The notes under the pieces were generated by a model that saw only the letters and a list, made by a program, of their open reading frames with translations, did no database searches and was not told the DNA's origin. From the NCBI GenBank assembly GCA_963804825.1, contig CAWDRV010000005.1, forward strand, positions 222,309-286,308: a stretch of 64,000 nt of DNA, written 5' to 3'. The first letter of the stretch is position 1; each line of letters begins with the position of its first letter. This DNA is from JBKQVT01 sp963804825 (GTDB taxonomy: Bacteria > Planctomycetota > Planctomycetia > Pirellulales > Thermoguttaceae). Positions 54,950 to 63,933 of this stretch are shown here, in pieces. A program made the translations under genes and the position numbers.

Positions 54950-56413
54950 TTACTCGCCCGTGCCACCTTGCCAGTGGTTGGTCTGGAAGGGCGAGGCGGG
55001 CAGGCCCGCCCCGTTCACCAGGTTGGGATTCGCCCGATGGCGCCAGCCGAACTGCACCTGGGTCGGCGAGGCAACCCCGCTGGCCTCGACGACGACCGCA
55101 TCGCCGTCGATCGTGGCCGCGGCGGGCACGAACTTCCCGTCGGCGGCGGCGATCTTGAACTCGCTCAACGCCCGACCGTCGCGCGACTTCAGGCCGCCGG
55201 CATGGGCGAATGAAAGCCGGACCTTGGCGCCCTCGATCTTCATCGACTTGTAGAGCGGCCCCGAGTAGACCACGTCCTTCTTGCCGTATTCCTTCGCCAA
55301 CGCCCAAAGGGCCAGACGGTTGCCCACGTCAAACTTGTTCTGGGGGTGGATGTCGCCGATGTTGTCCACCAGGTCGGTCGTCACCACCATGCCGGTTTTC
55401 GGAATCTTGAGGCTCTCGACCTGGGCTTCCCAGAGGGCGGGCAGCTCGCCCTCGGGATAGCCGGCGAAGGGAGCAATCTGAACGAAATAGAAGGGAAAAT
55501 CATAGCCCCACACCTTCCGCCAGCCCTCGATGAGGTCCTTCATCTTGTCGAAATACTTCAGGCGGTTCTTCTGCATGGCATTCGTTTCGCCCTGATACCA
55601 GATCACACCGCGGATGGCCAGCGGCTTCAGCGGGGCGATCATGCCGTTGTACATCGGGCCGCCCTTGTCGCCGGTGATCGTCCACGGCTCGATGGGCGAG
55701 CCGCCCCAATCGCTCTCGATGAGTCCGATCGGCACGTCCAGGTCCTTGTGCAGCCGCAGGCCGAAATAATAGAGCACGGCGGAGAAGCCACCCCAGCCCT
55801 CTTGTGCGACCGTCTTGGGACTGCACACGACCCACGTGGCCAGCACGTCCTTGGCCGGCTTCTCGGCCTGGAGGTTCGGGATCTTCAGCAAGCGAATCTT
55901 CGGATAGTTCGCCGCTGCGGCCGCCTCCTTGCCCTTTTTGCTCGCCGTCAGCCCCATAGCCATGTTCGACTGGCCCGAGCCGAGCCAGACGTTGCCGATG
56001 AGAATGTCGTCCAGATCGATCTTGTTCTTGCCCGACACGGTCAGGTGATGCGTCTTGCCGTCGGCCTTGACGGCGGGCAACTCGACCCGCCAGTTGCCCT
56101 GCGCGTCGGCCGTCACGGTCGCCGTGGCGGTTGTGGGCGTCGTCGTCGCCGTTGCGATTGCCGTGGGGGTTGTGGGCGTCGCCGCCGCCGTCGCGGTCGC
56201 CGTCGCCGGTGCCGGCGTGATGTCATCGAGGCGGACGGTGACCTGTTCCTTGGGATCGGCCCAGCCCCAGATCGTCAAGGGCCGTTGGCGTTGCAGGACC
56301 ATGTGGCTGCCGAAAACCTTGGGCAGTTTGACATCGGCCCGGACCTCGGACAGGCCCGGCGCCGCGAGCCATAAAGAAATCGTCAACACCAAGCACAAGC
56401 CACATCGTTTCAT
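54950..56413 (-). CDS. Secreted sialate O-acetylesterase-type SGNH hydrolase
   Basis: The product is 487 aa from ATG 56413 with a signal peptide. The N-terminal beta domain starts 'DVKLPKVFGSHMVLQRQRPLTIWGWADP'. The catalytic Ser is in 'VWLGSGQSNMAMGL', other SGNH blocks are 'VIWYQGETNAMQ' and the Asp/His pair lies in 'NIGDIHPQNKFDVGNRLA'. It removes acetyl groups from sialic acid or other sugars on polysaccharides in the periplasm. Residues about 66-101 are a Thr/Ala/Pro tract ('TPAPATATATAAATPTT'), encoded by GACGGC/GCCGTC-like repeats at about 56110-56218, splitting the N-terminal domain. A similar tract occurs in the GH31 enzyme, suggesting a shared insertion process. Confidence 0.88.
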   Translation of the reverse strand: MKRCGLCLVLTISLWLAAPGLSEVRADVKLPKVFGSHMVLQRQRPLTIWGWADPKEQVTVRLDDITPAPATATATAAATPTTPTAIATATTTPTTATATVTADAQGNWRVELPAVKADGKTHHLTVSGKNKIDLDDILIGNVWLGSGQSNMAMGLTASKKGKEAAAAANYPKIRLLKIPNLQAEKPAKDVLATWVVCSPKTVAQEGWGGFSAVLYYFGLRLHKDLDVPIGLIESDWGGSPIEPWTITGDKGGPMYNGMIAPLKPLAIRGVIWYQGETNAMQKNRLKYFDKMKDLIEGWRKVWGYDFPFYFVQIAPFAGYPEGELPALWEAQVESLKIPKTGMVVTTDLVDNIGDIHPQNKFDVGNRLALWALAKEYGKKDVVYSGPLYKSMKIEGAKVRLSFAHAGGLKSRDGRALSEFKIAAADGKFVPAAATIDGDAVVVEASGVASPTQVQFGWRHRANPNLVNGAGLPASPFQTNHWQGGTGE

Positions 56414-56585
56414 GGCAGACACCTCTGGGAAGCCTTTCTTGGGGGGAAGAATTCCAGGACCAAATCGCTTTCTTCGTTCGGGGGCGCCGGATTTTGGCGG
56501 CGTGATGGTCCGGTCCACACGTTGCCTCCATTGTCCTGTCTGGCGGGGCTTGCGTCAATCACTCGCAACGAAGTGAGCTTCCCCG

Positions 56586-57680
56586 TCAGGCGTACCGGCT
56601 GCCGAAGCGCGACTCGACCTGCTTGCACAGTTCCTTGATCCGCTCCGCCTGGTCCGCCGGACAAATCAACGTGGCGGTCGCCGTGTGAATCACGATCAAG
56701 TCCCGGCAGCCGAGCGTCGCGATCAAGTGCTCCGGATCGTCGGAAACCACGAGGCAATTCGACGTCTCCAGCAGCAGATGCCGCCCGGCGGCCAGGGCGT
56801 TTTGCTGCTCGTCGCGCGGACACGTCCGGGCAAACGCGGGCCACGAGCCCACGTCGAGCCAATCGACGGGCATGGGAATCGCCGCCACCGTGACCGCCGG
56901 ATCGCGCGAGGCCGGCTCCATGACAGCAAAATCGACGCTGATCTTCTCCAGCGTCGGATAGACCTGCTCCAGAACGGCGCCGCGACGCGGGGTGCGCCAC
57001 TGCTTGGCGATGGTCTTCAACCCCTCCAGCACCGCCGGCTTGTAGCGGCCGATGCAGTCCAACAGCGTCGTCGCCCGCCAGACGAACATGCCGCTGTTCC
57101 AGAGCCACCGCTCGGGGCCTTGCTGGAAATACTCTTGGGCAAGCTCCGCCGGCGGCTTTTCGGCGAAACGGTCCACAACCTTCGCCTCGCCGTCGAGCGT
57201 GCGGCCCAGCTCCAGGTACCCGTAACTGGTGGCCGGCCCGGTGGGCGCGACGCCGAAGGTGACCAACACCTCGGGCGACCGCTCCACCAGGTCGAAACCC
57301 TGCTTGATCACCGCCAGGAACCGATCGACCGGCTTGATGAGGTGGTCGGCGGTGAAGACGCCGACCGCGGCGTCGGGATCGTGGGCGGTCAGCACGGCCG
57401 CGGCCAGGCCGATGGCCGGCAGGGTGTCGCGGCCCAGCGGCTCGCCCAGGAACTGGCGACGCCCCAAGCCGGGCACGCCGGTCAGGATGGCGTCTTGGTG
57501 TTTTTGGGCGGCGCAGACGTAGCGATTATCGGGGGGAATCAGGCCTTCGAGCCGGTCGAACGCGATCCGCAACAGGCTCTTGCCCTCGAACAGGGGAATC
57601 AACTGTTTGGGCCGATCGGCCCGGCTCATCGGCCAAAGCCGCATGCCGGCGCCGCCGGCCAGGATCAAAGCGTATCGCAT
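56586..57680 (-). CDS. manC: Mannose-1-phosphate guanylyltransferase
   Basis: The product is 364 aa from ATG 57680 ('MRYALILAGGAGMRLWPMSR'). It makes GDP-mannose from GTP and mannose-1-phosphate. The pyrophosphorylase signature 'LAGGAGMRLWPMSRADRPKQLIPL' is complete, with 'GVFTADHLIKP', 'ATSYGYLELG', 'VVDRFAEKPP', 'WNSGMFVWRA' and 'PVDWLDVGSWPAF'. It has the nucleotidyltransferase domain plus a short beta-helix end and lacks the phosphomannose isomerase cupin of bifunctional ManC/AlgA. GDP-mannose feeds surface polysaccharide and mannosylation. It is divergent from ettA. Confidence 0.9.
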   Translation of the reverse strand: MRYALILAGGAGMRLWPMSRADRPKQLIPLFEGKSLLRIAFDRLEGLIPPDNRYVCAAQKHQDAILTGVPGLGRRQFLGEPLGRDTLPAIGLAAAVLTAHDPDAAVGVFTADHLIKPVDRFLAVIKQGFDLVERSPEVLVTFGVAPTGPATSYGYLELGRTLDGEAKVVDRFAEKPPAELAQEYFQQGPERWLWNSGMFVWRATTLLDCIGRYKPAVLEGLKTIAKQWRTPRRGAVLEQVYPTLEKISVDFAVMEPASRDPAVTVAAIPMPVDWLDVGSWPAFARTCPRDEQQNALAAGRHLLLETSNCLVVSDDPEHLIATLGCRDLIVIHTATATLICPADQAERIKELCKQVESRFGSRYA

Positions 57681-57851
57681 CGGTTGCTGCCTCCGGATGG
57701 TTCCTGTTATACTTTCCGCCTCGCCGGCCGAGAAGAGGGGTTGTGCGTGGCGTCGGCCCCTCATGCGAGGTAGGCATCTCGCCGAAATCGGCCTTTCGGC
57801 GTATGATGGCGGGGGTAGTCACGTTGCGGCTGCCGCCGCGGCAGGTGAAAT

Positions 57852-59543
57852 ATGCCCCCCCAATTCATCTTCGAAATGCGCAACGTCAGCAAGGCCTTCG
57901 GCGAAACGGTCGTGCTGCGAAATATCAGCCTGTCGTTCGATTACGGCGCAAAAATCGGTGTCGTCGGCGAGAACGGGTCGGGAAAATCCACCCTGCTGCG
58001 GATCATGGCCGGCCTGGACCGGGAAATCGACGGCACCGCCACCCTGGCCAAGGGAATGCGGGTCCGCTACGTCGCCCAGGAGCCGCTGCTGGAATTGGAC
58101 AAGACCGTCCGGGAAAACCTACGGGCGGCCATGAAGCCCGTCCAAGACCTGATCGACCGCTTCCATGCCGTTGCCGCCCGCATGGCCGAGCCGGGCGAGG
58201 ACGACGATACGGACAAACTCATGGACGAGATGGGCCAGCTCCAGGAGAAGATCGACGCCTGCGACGGCTGGGAGTTGGACCGGCTGCTGGACATCGCTTC
58301 CGACGCGCTGGTGCTCCCGCCCGACGACGCCCCGGTCCGGCAGCTTTCGGGCGGCGAGCGGCGGCGGGTGGCCCTGTGCATGGCCCTGTTGGAAAAGCCC
58401 GATCTCCTCTTGTTGGACGAGCCCACCAACCACCTCGACGCCGAAACCGTGCAATGGCTCGAGCAGACGTTGCGCGACTATCCGGGCACGGTCATCATCG
58501 TGACCCACGACCGCTACTTCCTCGACAACATCACGAAATGGATCCTGGAGTTGGAGGCCGGCCGCGGACTGCCCTTCGAGGGCAACTATTCCTCGTGGCT
58601 GGCCCAAAAAGTCGAGTTGCTCCGCATCGCGGAGAAGAAGGAAAACCAGCGGCAGCGGACGCTCCAGCGGGAATTGGATTGGATCCGCAACTCGCACCAC
58701 GGGCGGCTGCAAAAAAACCAGGCCCGCATCAAGGCGTATGACGAATTGGCCAGCCACCAGGAACTCGACTCGAAAAGCGAGACGATCATCCAGATTGCCC
58801 CGGGGCCGCGATTGGGCCAACACGTGCTCTGCGTCCGCAACGTCCACAAGGGCTACCCGAGCAACGGCGATTTCCTGAACCTCATGGAGGATTGCAGCTT
58901 CGACGTGCCGCGGGGCGGGATCGTCGGCGTCATCGGGCCCAACGGAACCGGCAAGACCACGCTCTTCCGCATGATCATCGGCCAGGAGCCGCCCGACGCG
59001 GGCACGATCGACCTGGGCCAAAGCGTCGTCCTCTCCTACGTCGATCAGCACCGCGACGCCCTGGACGACGACAACACGATCTTCGAGGAGATCACCGGCG
59101 GCAAGGACCGAATCGAGCTTGGCGCCATGTCGATGCACTCCCGGGTTTACGTCGCGCGGTTCAACTTCCGCGGCCCCCAGCAGCAAAAGAAGGTCGGCCA
59201 ATGCTCCGGCGGCGAGCGGAACCGCATCCACCTGGCCAAAATGCTCCGCCGCGGCGGAAACCTGATCCTCTTGGACGAGCCGACCAACGACCTCGATGTC
59301 AACACGATGCGCGTGCTGGAGCAGGCCCTGGTCGAGTTTCCCGGCTCCGCCACGGTCATCAGCCACGACCGGTTCTTCCTGGATCGCATCTGCACGCATC
59401 TGCTCATCATGGAAGGCAACGGGAAGACTCGCTGGTTCGAGGGGAATTTCGCCGCGTATGAAAAGTCGGTGGTCGCGGAGAACCCGGAACGGGTCGCCCA
59501 CCGGCGGAACAAATATCACCGCCTGGCGCTGAAACGATCGTAG
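57852..59543 (+). CDS. ettA: ABC-F translation factor EttA
   Basis: The product is 563 aa from ATG 57852. Two ABC ATPase domains without membrane helices: Walker A 'GENGSGKSTLLRIMAGL' and 'GPNGTGKTTLFRMIIGQ', signatures 'LSGGERRRVALC' and 'CSGGERNRIHLAK', Walker B 'LLLLDEPTNHLD' and 'LILLDEPTNDLD'. The arm and linker regions ('DWIRNSHHGRLQKNQARIKAYDELA') match EttA, which gates the first peptide bond on the ribosome according to ATP/ADP. The 'IPPGPRLG'-like motif after the linker is present ('IAPGPRLGQHV'). The assignment to EttA rather than another ABC-F rests on length and linker. Confidence 0.92.
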   Translation: MPPQFIFEMRNVSKAFGETVVLRNISLSFDYGAKIGVVGENGSGKSTLLRIMAGLDREIDGTATLAKGMRVRYVAQEPLLELDKTVRENLRAAMKPVQDLIDRFHAVAARMAEPGEDDDTDKLMDEMGQLQEKIDACDGWELDRLLDIASDALVLPPDDAPVRQLSGGERRRVALCMALLEKPDLLLLDEPTNHLDAETVQWLEQTLRDYPGTVIIVTHDRYFLDNITKWILELEAGRGLPFEGNYSSWLAQKVELLRIAEKKENQRQRTLQRELDWIRNSHHGRLQKNQARIKAYDELASHQELDSKSETIIQIAPGPRLGQHVLCVRNVHKGYPSNGDFLNLMEDCSFDVPRGGIVGVIGPNGTGKTTLFRMIIGQEPPDAGTIDLGQSVVLSYVDQHRDALDDDNTIFEEITGGKDRIELGAMSMHSRVYVARFNFRGPQQQKKVGQCSGGERNRIHLAKMLRRGGNLILLDEPTNDLDVNTMRVLEQALVEFPGSATVISHDRFFLDRICTHLLIMEGNGKTRWFEGNFAAYEKSVVAENPERVAHRRNKYHRLALKRS

Positions 59544-59613
59544 GGTGGCCACTCTTGTCCCGCCCAACCGCAAATATAAGGCGTCGTAACAGAACAATTT
59601 GACCCATCCCGTT

Positions 59614-59672
59614 CAGGAGGACAGGCATTCTTGCCTGTCGTTTCCAGCCAGACAGGAATGTCTGGCCTCCTG
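59614..59672. repeat. AGGACAGGCATTC palindrome, second copy
   Basis: CAGGAGGACAGGCATTCTTG and its near complement around GTTTCC; same family as 42620-42677. Between ettA and the oxidoreductase gene. Confidence 0.9.
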
Positions 59673-59734
59673 ATTCGGACGGTTTGATTCGTTACGACGC
59701 TTTGGGACGATTCCGCAAAAGCAAGGAAAACCCT

Positions 59735-60874
59735 TTGAAAACCTATCGCGTCGGCATTCTCGGGTTCGGCATGATCGGCAAGGTCCATGCCTACGGCTAT
59801 CAGGCATTGCCGTTCTTCTACGATCCCGTGCCGTTGCAGGCCCGCATCACGCACGTCGTCACCGGCCATGCGGAGACCGCGGAAAAGGCCCGGCAGATGC
59901 TCGGGGCGGACGTGGCCGCGACCGCGGATCGCGCGGTCACGGAAAATCCCGACATTGATATCGTGCATATCTGCACGCCGAACCACCTCCACAAGGACGC
60001 CCTGCTCTCGGCCATGCGGCAGCAGAAACACATCTACTGCGACAAGCCGTTGACGGCCACCGCCGTCGAGGCCGCCGAGGTCCGGGCCGCCTTGAAGGAT
60101 TACCGCGGCATCGCCCAGATGACCTTCCAGAACCGCTTCTACCCGGCGACCATGCGGGCCAAGCAACTCCTGGAGGCCGGCGCGCTGGGACAAATCCTGG
60201 AGTTTCGGGCCTCCTACTTGCACGGCGGCAACGCCGATCCCAATGCGCCGATGCGGTGGAGGCTGTCGGCGGCGGCCGGGGGCGGGGTGATTGCCGACCT
60301 GGCCTCGCACCTGCTCGACATGGTCGATTGGCTGATCGGCCCGTTCCAGGCGGTCACGGCCGCCAGCCGGATCGCCTATCCGTGGCGGCCGGCGGCCATC
60401 AACTCGCATGAAAAGGTCGAGGTCGACGTGGAAGACAACGTGCTGGTCTTGGCCCGGATGCGGTCGGGGGCCCTGGGCACGATCGTGGCCACGAAGCTCG
60501 CCACGGGCAGCGAGGACGAGTTCCGCCTGGAAATTCACGGCTCCGGCGGCGCGGTGCGGTTCAACAGCATGAAGCCGCATTACTTGGAGCATTACGACAC
60601 GTCGTCGGCCGCGGGACCGCTGGGAGGCTCGCGCGGCTGGACCCGCATCGACTGCGGCCAGCGCTATCCGACGCCGGCCACCGGCTTTCCCAGCCCGAAG
60701 GCGGCGATGGGCTGGATCCGCAGCCACGTGGCCTGTTTGGCGGGCTTTTTGGAGGCGATTGCCCGGGGCCGGCCCGCGGCGCCGGGCCTGGAACAGGGAA
60801 TCCGCGTCCAATTTTTAATGGATTCTCTGCGGCGTTCGGCCGAGCAAGGTCGATGGATGGACGTAGAGTATTAG
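59735..60874 (+). CDS. Gfo/Idh/MocA-family oxidoreductase
   Basis: The product is 379 aa if TTG 59735 is the start (AAGGA precedes it); the upstream in-frame stretch to 59684 lacks a better site. The NAD(P) Rossmann motif is 'RVGILGFGMIGKVHAYG', followed by 'IDIVHICTPNHLHKDALLSAM' and the catalytic 'KHIYCDKPLTATAVEA' (EKP-type motif with Asp in place of Glu). The C-terminal domain has 'QMTFQNRFYPATMRAKQLLEAGALG' and 'DLASHLLDMVDWLIGP'. The family oxidises or reduces sugars and inositols; planctomycetes have very many copies. The substrate is unknown. An IS element inserted 28 bp downstream leaves the gene intact. Confidence 0.88.
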   Translation: MKTYRVGILGFGMIGKVHAYGYQALPFFYDPVPLQARITHVVTGHAETAEKARQMLGADVAATADRAVTENPDIDIVHICTPNHLHKDALLSAMRQQKHIYCDKPLTATAVEAAEVRAALKDYRGIAQMTFQNRFYPATMRAKQLLEAGALGQILEFRASYLHGGNADPNAPMRWRLSAAAGGGVIADLASHLLDMVDWLIGPFQAVTAASRIAYPWRPAAINSHEKVEVDVEDNVLVLARMRSGALGTIVATKLATGSEDEFRLEIHGSGGAVRFNSMKPHYLEHYDTSSAAGPLGGSRGWTRIDCGQRYPTPATGFPSPKAAMGWIRSHVACLAGFLEAIARGRPAAPGLEQGIRVQFLMDSLRRSAEQGRWMDVEY

Positions 60875-60901
60875 TGCTTAGTTCTTAGGGCTTAGTTCTT
60901 A

Positions 60902-61865
60902 GAGGCTATCCGTAAAGATTTCTCGGGAAATACACGGTTTGGCTCACGCGGCCTGGCGGTACCGGAATGACACGACCCGTGCGGGCGGCGCAAGCCGTCG
61001 GAGCATCAGGTGAATCGAACTGATTCGCAACATCGAGGCGCTGGACTCGGTCAGACGTTCGTAGTCCCGACTCTGGCGGCGGTACCTTCCCAACCAGGCG
61101 AAGGTGCGCTCGACGACCCATCGTTTGGGCACAGGCGCGAAACCGACTGCTCCTTCCGGCCGAGACTTGATCTCCAGGTCCCAGTGGTCGCGGTGCTTCT
61201 CCAGCCACCGATCCAGTTCGTGATTGCGATACTTGTTGTCCGCCCAGATTTTGGTCAGTCTGGGACATCTGGCGTTGTCGAGTTGGCTGAACACTTGGGG
61301 TGCAGCGGCCCCATCGTCCCATGCTGCACTGGTCACGACCACCGCCAGCAAGAGCCCCAAAGTATCCACGAAAACATGGCGTTTTCGCCCGTTGATCTTC
61401 TTCCCGCCATCGTATCCGTGCTCGCCACCCCGCTCCGTCGTTTTTACGGTTTGGCTGTCGATCGCACCGGCACTGGGCGTCGGTTCCCGCTGGTCCGCCA
61501 CGCGGACCTGCGCCCGCAGCGCATCCATCATTCGTTGCCACGTGCCATCGTCGCGCCACTGCCGGAAATACTGGTAGACCGTACTCTTCGGCAGCAGATC
61601 GTGGGGCAGCAGGTCCCACTGGCATCCCGTGCGGTTGAGATAGAACAAGGTGTTGAGCACCTCGCGCATCTCCACCTCGCGCGGACGGCCGCCGTGCTTG
61701 GCAAGGGGAATCAGCGGTTGGAGGATGGCCCATTGTTGATCGGTAAGATCGGTCGAATACGGTTTCCGCGTCGTCGTGGTCATGTGCGCACTCCTTTGCA
61801 AGGGGAAAGTGCGCATCTTTACTCCCGACAACGCTTTACAGCAATATCACTTTGCGGATAGCCTC
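60902..61865 (-). mobile_element. IS5-family insertion sequence (IS427-like), intact
   Basis: 964 bp. Terminal inverted repeats GAGGCTATCCGTAAAG (60902-60917) and GAGGCTATCCGCAAAG (complement of 61850-61865) differ at one base. The element is flanked by TTA at 60899-60901 and 61866-61868, a 3 bp target duplication of the TNA type expected for this group. Its single transposase gene is complete. It sits inside a TTAGTGCTTAGTTCTTAG-type repeat tract. Confidence 0.93.
60944..61783 (-). CDS. IS5-family transposase
   Basis: The product is 279 aa from ATG 61783 with AAAGGAG ahead. The N-terminal domain is 'YSTDLTDQQWAILQPLIPLAKHGGRPR' and 'VLNTLFYLNRTGCQWDLLPHD'. The DDE catalytic core follows: 'SAGAIDSQTVKTTERGG' (first Asp), 'GRKRHVFVDTLGLLLAVVVT' (second Asp region) and 'RWVVERTFAWLGRYRRQSRDYE' (catalytic Glu). 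No frameshift or stop interrupts it, so the element may be active. The full-length single ORF contrasts with the many IS5 relatives that need frameshifting. It is transcribed against the flanking genes. Confidence 0.95.
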   Translation of the reverse strand: MTTTTRKPYSTDLTDQQWAILQPLIPLAKHGGRPREVEMREVLNTLFYLNRTGCQWDLLPHDLLPKSTVYQYFRQWRDDGTWQRMMDALRAQVRVADQREPTPSAGAIDSQTVKTTERGGEHGYDGGKKINGRKRHVFVDTLGLLLAVVVTSAAWDDGAAAPQVFSQLDNARCPRLTKIWADNKYRNHELDRWLEKHRDHWDLEIKSRPEGAVGFAPVPKRWVVERTFAWLGRYRRQSRDYERLTESSASMLRISSIHLMLRRLAPPARVVSFRYRQAA

Positions 61866-61952
61866 TTAGTGCTTGGTTCTTAGCCTCAAGTTCTAAATCC
61901 CCAAGCGGAATTATCCCGCTCTCCCCCGTGTGGGGGATGGAGTTCACTTCTT

Positions 61953-61995
61953 CTCCCCTCTCCCCTTCGTGGGAGAGGGGTTGGGGGTGATGGGG
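61953..61995. repeat. CTCCCCTCTCCCC / GGGAGAGGGG palindrome
   Basis: TCTCCCCTCTCCCCTTCGTG followed by GGAGAGGGGTTGGGGGTGATG. Fourth copy of this family in the window. Confidence 0.9.
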
Positions 61996-62011
61996 TGGCT
62001 GGAGAAGATAC

Positions 62012-62641
62012 GTGATCCAGGCAACCAACATTTACCCAAATTCAATCGTTCCTTTCTGTGTCAATCTGCGAAGTCTGCGGATCGTTCTTTCCTTGCTTGT
62101 GCTCGGGGCGGCCTGTGTCTCGTCGGCCGCCGATCCGGACCAGGCGGCCAAGGACTTGGCGGCCGTCAATAAGTTCCTTGCCGCCGGCTTCCCGGGAAAG
62201 ACATGGCAGCAGGGGCCGACGCCGATGCAAAACGCCGCGCTTGACAAGGCGTTCCCGGACGTGCGATTCTATTACGTTTTCTCCTCCCAGGATCGGCCCA
62301 AGGCGGACTGGATCTCCGTGATGATGCGCGTCCGGGACGACGGAACGGTGACGCAGGTCGCCGGGCCGGCATCCATGAACCAGGGGTTGATGAAGGTCGC
62401 CGGCACGGCCGACGCGAAGATCGCCGCGGCCGCCATCATGTCGCTGACGTTCGGTCCGTCCGGGCCCGTGTCGATTTCATCCGGCGACGTTCCCGTGGCC
62501 CGAATGAACGGCGGCTGGTATTGCCTGGCCACTCCGGGTCCGACGGGCAATAAGAAGCAGGCCCTCGAAGTGATTTTCGACGCCGGCGGCCGGTGCATCA
62601 GCGTGGCGCATCGAGTCACCGGCCGACCCGCCGGGCATTAG
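62012..62641 (+). CDS. Secreted hypothetical protein
   Basis: The product is 209 aa from GTG 62012. The signal helix 'IVLSLLVLGAACVSSAADP' is clear, but the residues just before it ('FCVNLRSLRIV') are encoded by a half-copy of the CGCAGAT-type palindrome (about 62057-62086). The translation start may therefore be nonstandard or repeat-derived. The mature part has 'LGKTWQQGPTPM'-like 'FPGKTWQQGPTPMQNAALDKAFPDVRFYYVFSSQDRPKADW' and no known motif. It converges with coaB, overlapping by four bases. Probably periplasmic; function unknown. Confidence 0.65.
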   Translation: MIQATNIYPNSIVPFCVNLRSLRIVLSLLVLGAACVSSAADPDQAAKDLAAVNKFLAAGFPGKTWQQGPTPMQNAALDKAFPDVRFYYVFSSQDRPKADWISVMMRVRDDGTVTQVAGPASMNQGLMKVAGTADAKIAAAAIMSLTFGPSGPVSISSGDVPVARMNGGWYCLATPGPTGNKKQALEVIFDAGGRCISVAHRVTGRPAGH

Positions 62642-63264
62642 CCCATCAGCCGTTGCTGAATGATCTCGAGAATCCCGGCGGCGACCCGGCGCTTGCTGCC
62701 CTGGAGGTCCGCCAGCACGGTCCCGTCGGCGCCGAGCACGTGGACCCGCGTTCGGCTGGCGCCGATGGCGGCCGGGCCGTTGACGACGATCAAGTCGCAG
62801 TTCTTCTGCTCCAGCTTCTGAAGGGCCCGCAGGCGCCGGTCCTCGGTCTCCAGGGCGAAGGCCACCATCCATTGGGCCCGGCGGATCTTTCCCAGGCGGG
62901 CCACGATGTCGGGCGTTTCGACCAGTTCGACTTCCAGCGGCCGGCCCGTCTTGCGAATCTTCTTGCTCGCCACCGTCCGCGGCCGGTAGTCGCAAGGGGC
63001 GGCGACGGCAATCAGCCCGTCGCAGGCCGGAAAGACCTCGAGGCACGCTTCCAGCATGTCCTCGGTGGAGACGACCGGGACGACTTCCGCCGCGGGCGGA
63101 TAGCGGACGGCGACGGGCCCGCTGACAATGACCACTTGGTGACGTGCCTCGATGGCGGCGGCGGCCAGGGCCCGGCCCATCCGCCCGCTGGAGGCGTTGG
63201 ACAGATAGCGCACGGGATCGAGATACTGCCGCGTCGGGCCGGAGGTGATGAGGATGCGAGCCAT
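62638..63264 (-). CDS. coaB: Phosphopantothenate-cysteine ligase (CoaB), stand-alone
   Basis: The product is 208 aa from ATG 63264. It joins phosphopantothenate and cysteine using CTP in coenzyme A synthesis. The core blocks are 'ITSGPTRQYLDPVRYLSNASSGRMG', 'AVAAPCDYRPRTVASKKIRKTG', 'VELVETPDIVARL', 'MVAFALETED' and 'CDLIVVNGP'. In most bacteria this is the C-terminal half of a fused CoaBC. Here it is a separate gene with its own start, about 100 bp after coaC and separated from it by a CGGAGGC palindrome, so the split may be due to repeat insertion. Confidence 0.88.
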   Translation of the reverse strand: MARILITSGPTRQYLDPVRYLSNASSGRMGRALAAAAIEARHQVVIVSGPVAVRYPPAAEVVPVVSTEDMLEACLEVFPACDGLIAVAAPCDYRPRTVASKKIRKTGRPLEVELVETPDIVARLGKIRRAQWMVAFALETEDRRLRALQKLEQKNCDLIVVNGPAAIGASRTRVHVLGADGTVLADLQGSKRRVAAGILEIIQQRLMG

Positions 63265-63366
63265 GAGCCAAGGATAAAGGATGAAGGATAAAGGACAGCA
63301 ATTGGCCGCACAGTTTCCTGATTACTTCTGCCTTCCGCCATTATCCGGAGGCTAACGCCTCCGGCT
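63265..63366. repeat. AAGGATAAAGGATGAAGG tract and CCGGAGGCTAACGCCTCCGG palindrome
   Basis: Between coaC and coaB. The palindrome at about 63342-63361 is the same family as those near 31216 and 31277. Confidence 0.85.
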
Positions 63367-63906
63367 CACCGTCCGGCTTTTCTCAACGTCTGGGCAATCA
63401 CCTCGAAGAGCTTTTCGGGCGAGGCCATCCGGCCGGCGCCGATCGCGCCGCAACTCAGATAGCCCTCCTCGGGATCGACCAGCACGACGCCGTCGGCGCG
63501 AAGCTGGGCGACGTTGCGCCGCACGGCCGGCTTGTCCCACATCGTGTCGTTCATGGCCGGGGCCATGATGATCGGACCGTCGAACGACAGCAGGGTCGTG
63601 CTCAGCAGGTCGTCGGCCAGTCCGCAGGCGGCCTTGGCGAGGATGTTGGCCGTGGCCGGGGCGACGCAGAAGACCTGGCGGCACGGGCCAATTCGATGTG
63701 CGGATGCGCGCCGGGGCCGAAGACGCGGGTGCCGACCGGCCGGCCGGTCAGGGCCTCGAAGGTCTTCGGCCCGACGAGCCGGGTGGCGGCGCGGGTCATC
63801 AGGACCGACACGTCCGCCCCGGTCTGGACGAGGCGGCTGACCAGCGCGGCCGTCTTGTAGGCGGCGATCCCCCCGTGACGCCGATAAGCACTTTTCGTCC
63901 GTTCAT
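63366..63906 (-). CDS. coaC: Phosphopantothenoylcysteine decarboxylase (CoaC), stand-alone, frameshifted
   Basis: About 180 aa from ATG 63906 ('MNGRKVLIGVTGG'). It decarboxylates phosphopantothenoylcysteine with FMN in CoA synthesis. Blocks are 'SVLMTRAATRLVGPKTFEALTG', 'HIELARA', 'VAPATANILAKAACGLADDLLSTTLL' (in another frame), 'IIMAPAMNDTMWDKPAV' with the substrate-binding PAMN motif, and 'GYLSCGAIGAGRM' with the active-site Cys. A missing G in a G-run near 63871 and an indel near 63685 break the frame. All blocks are otherwise intact, so these are probable sequence errors. The gene stops just before a palindrome, followed by coaB. Confidence 0.88.
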
Positions 63907-63933
63907 AGGTTTTGAGAGTCCAGTCTTGGCCCA

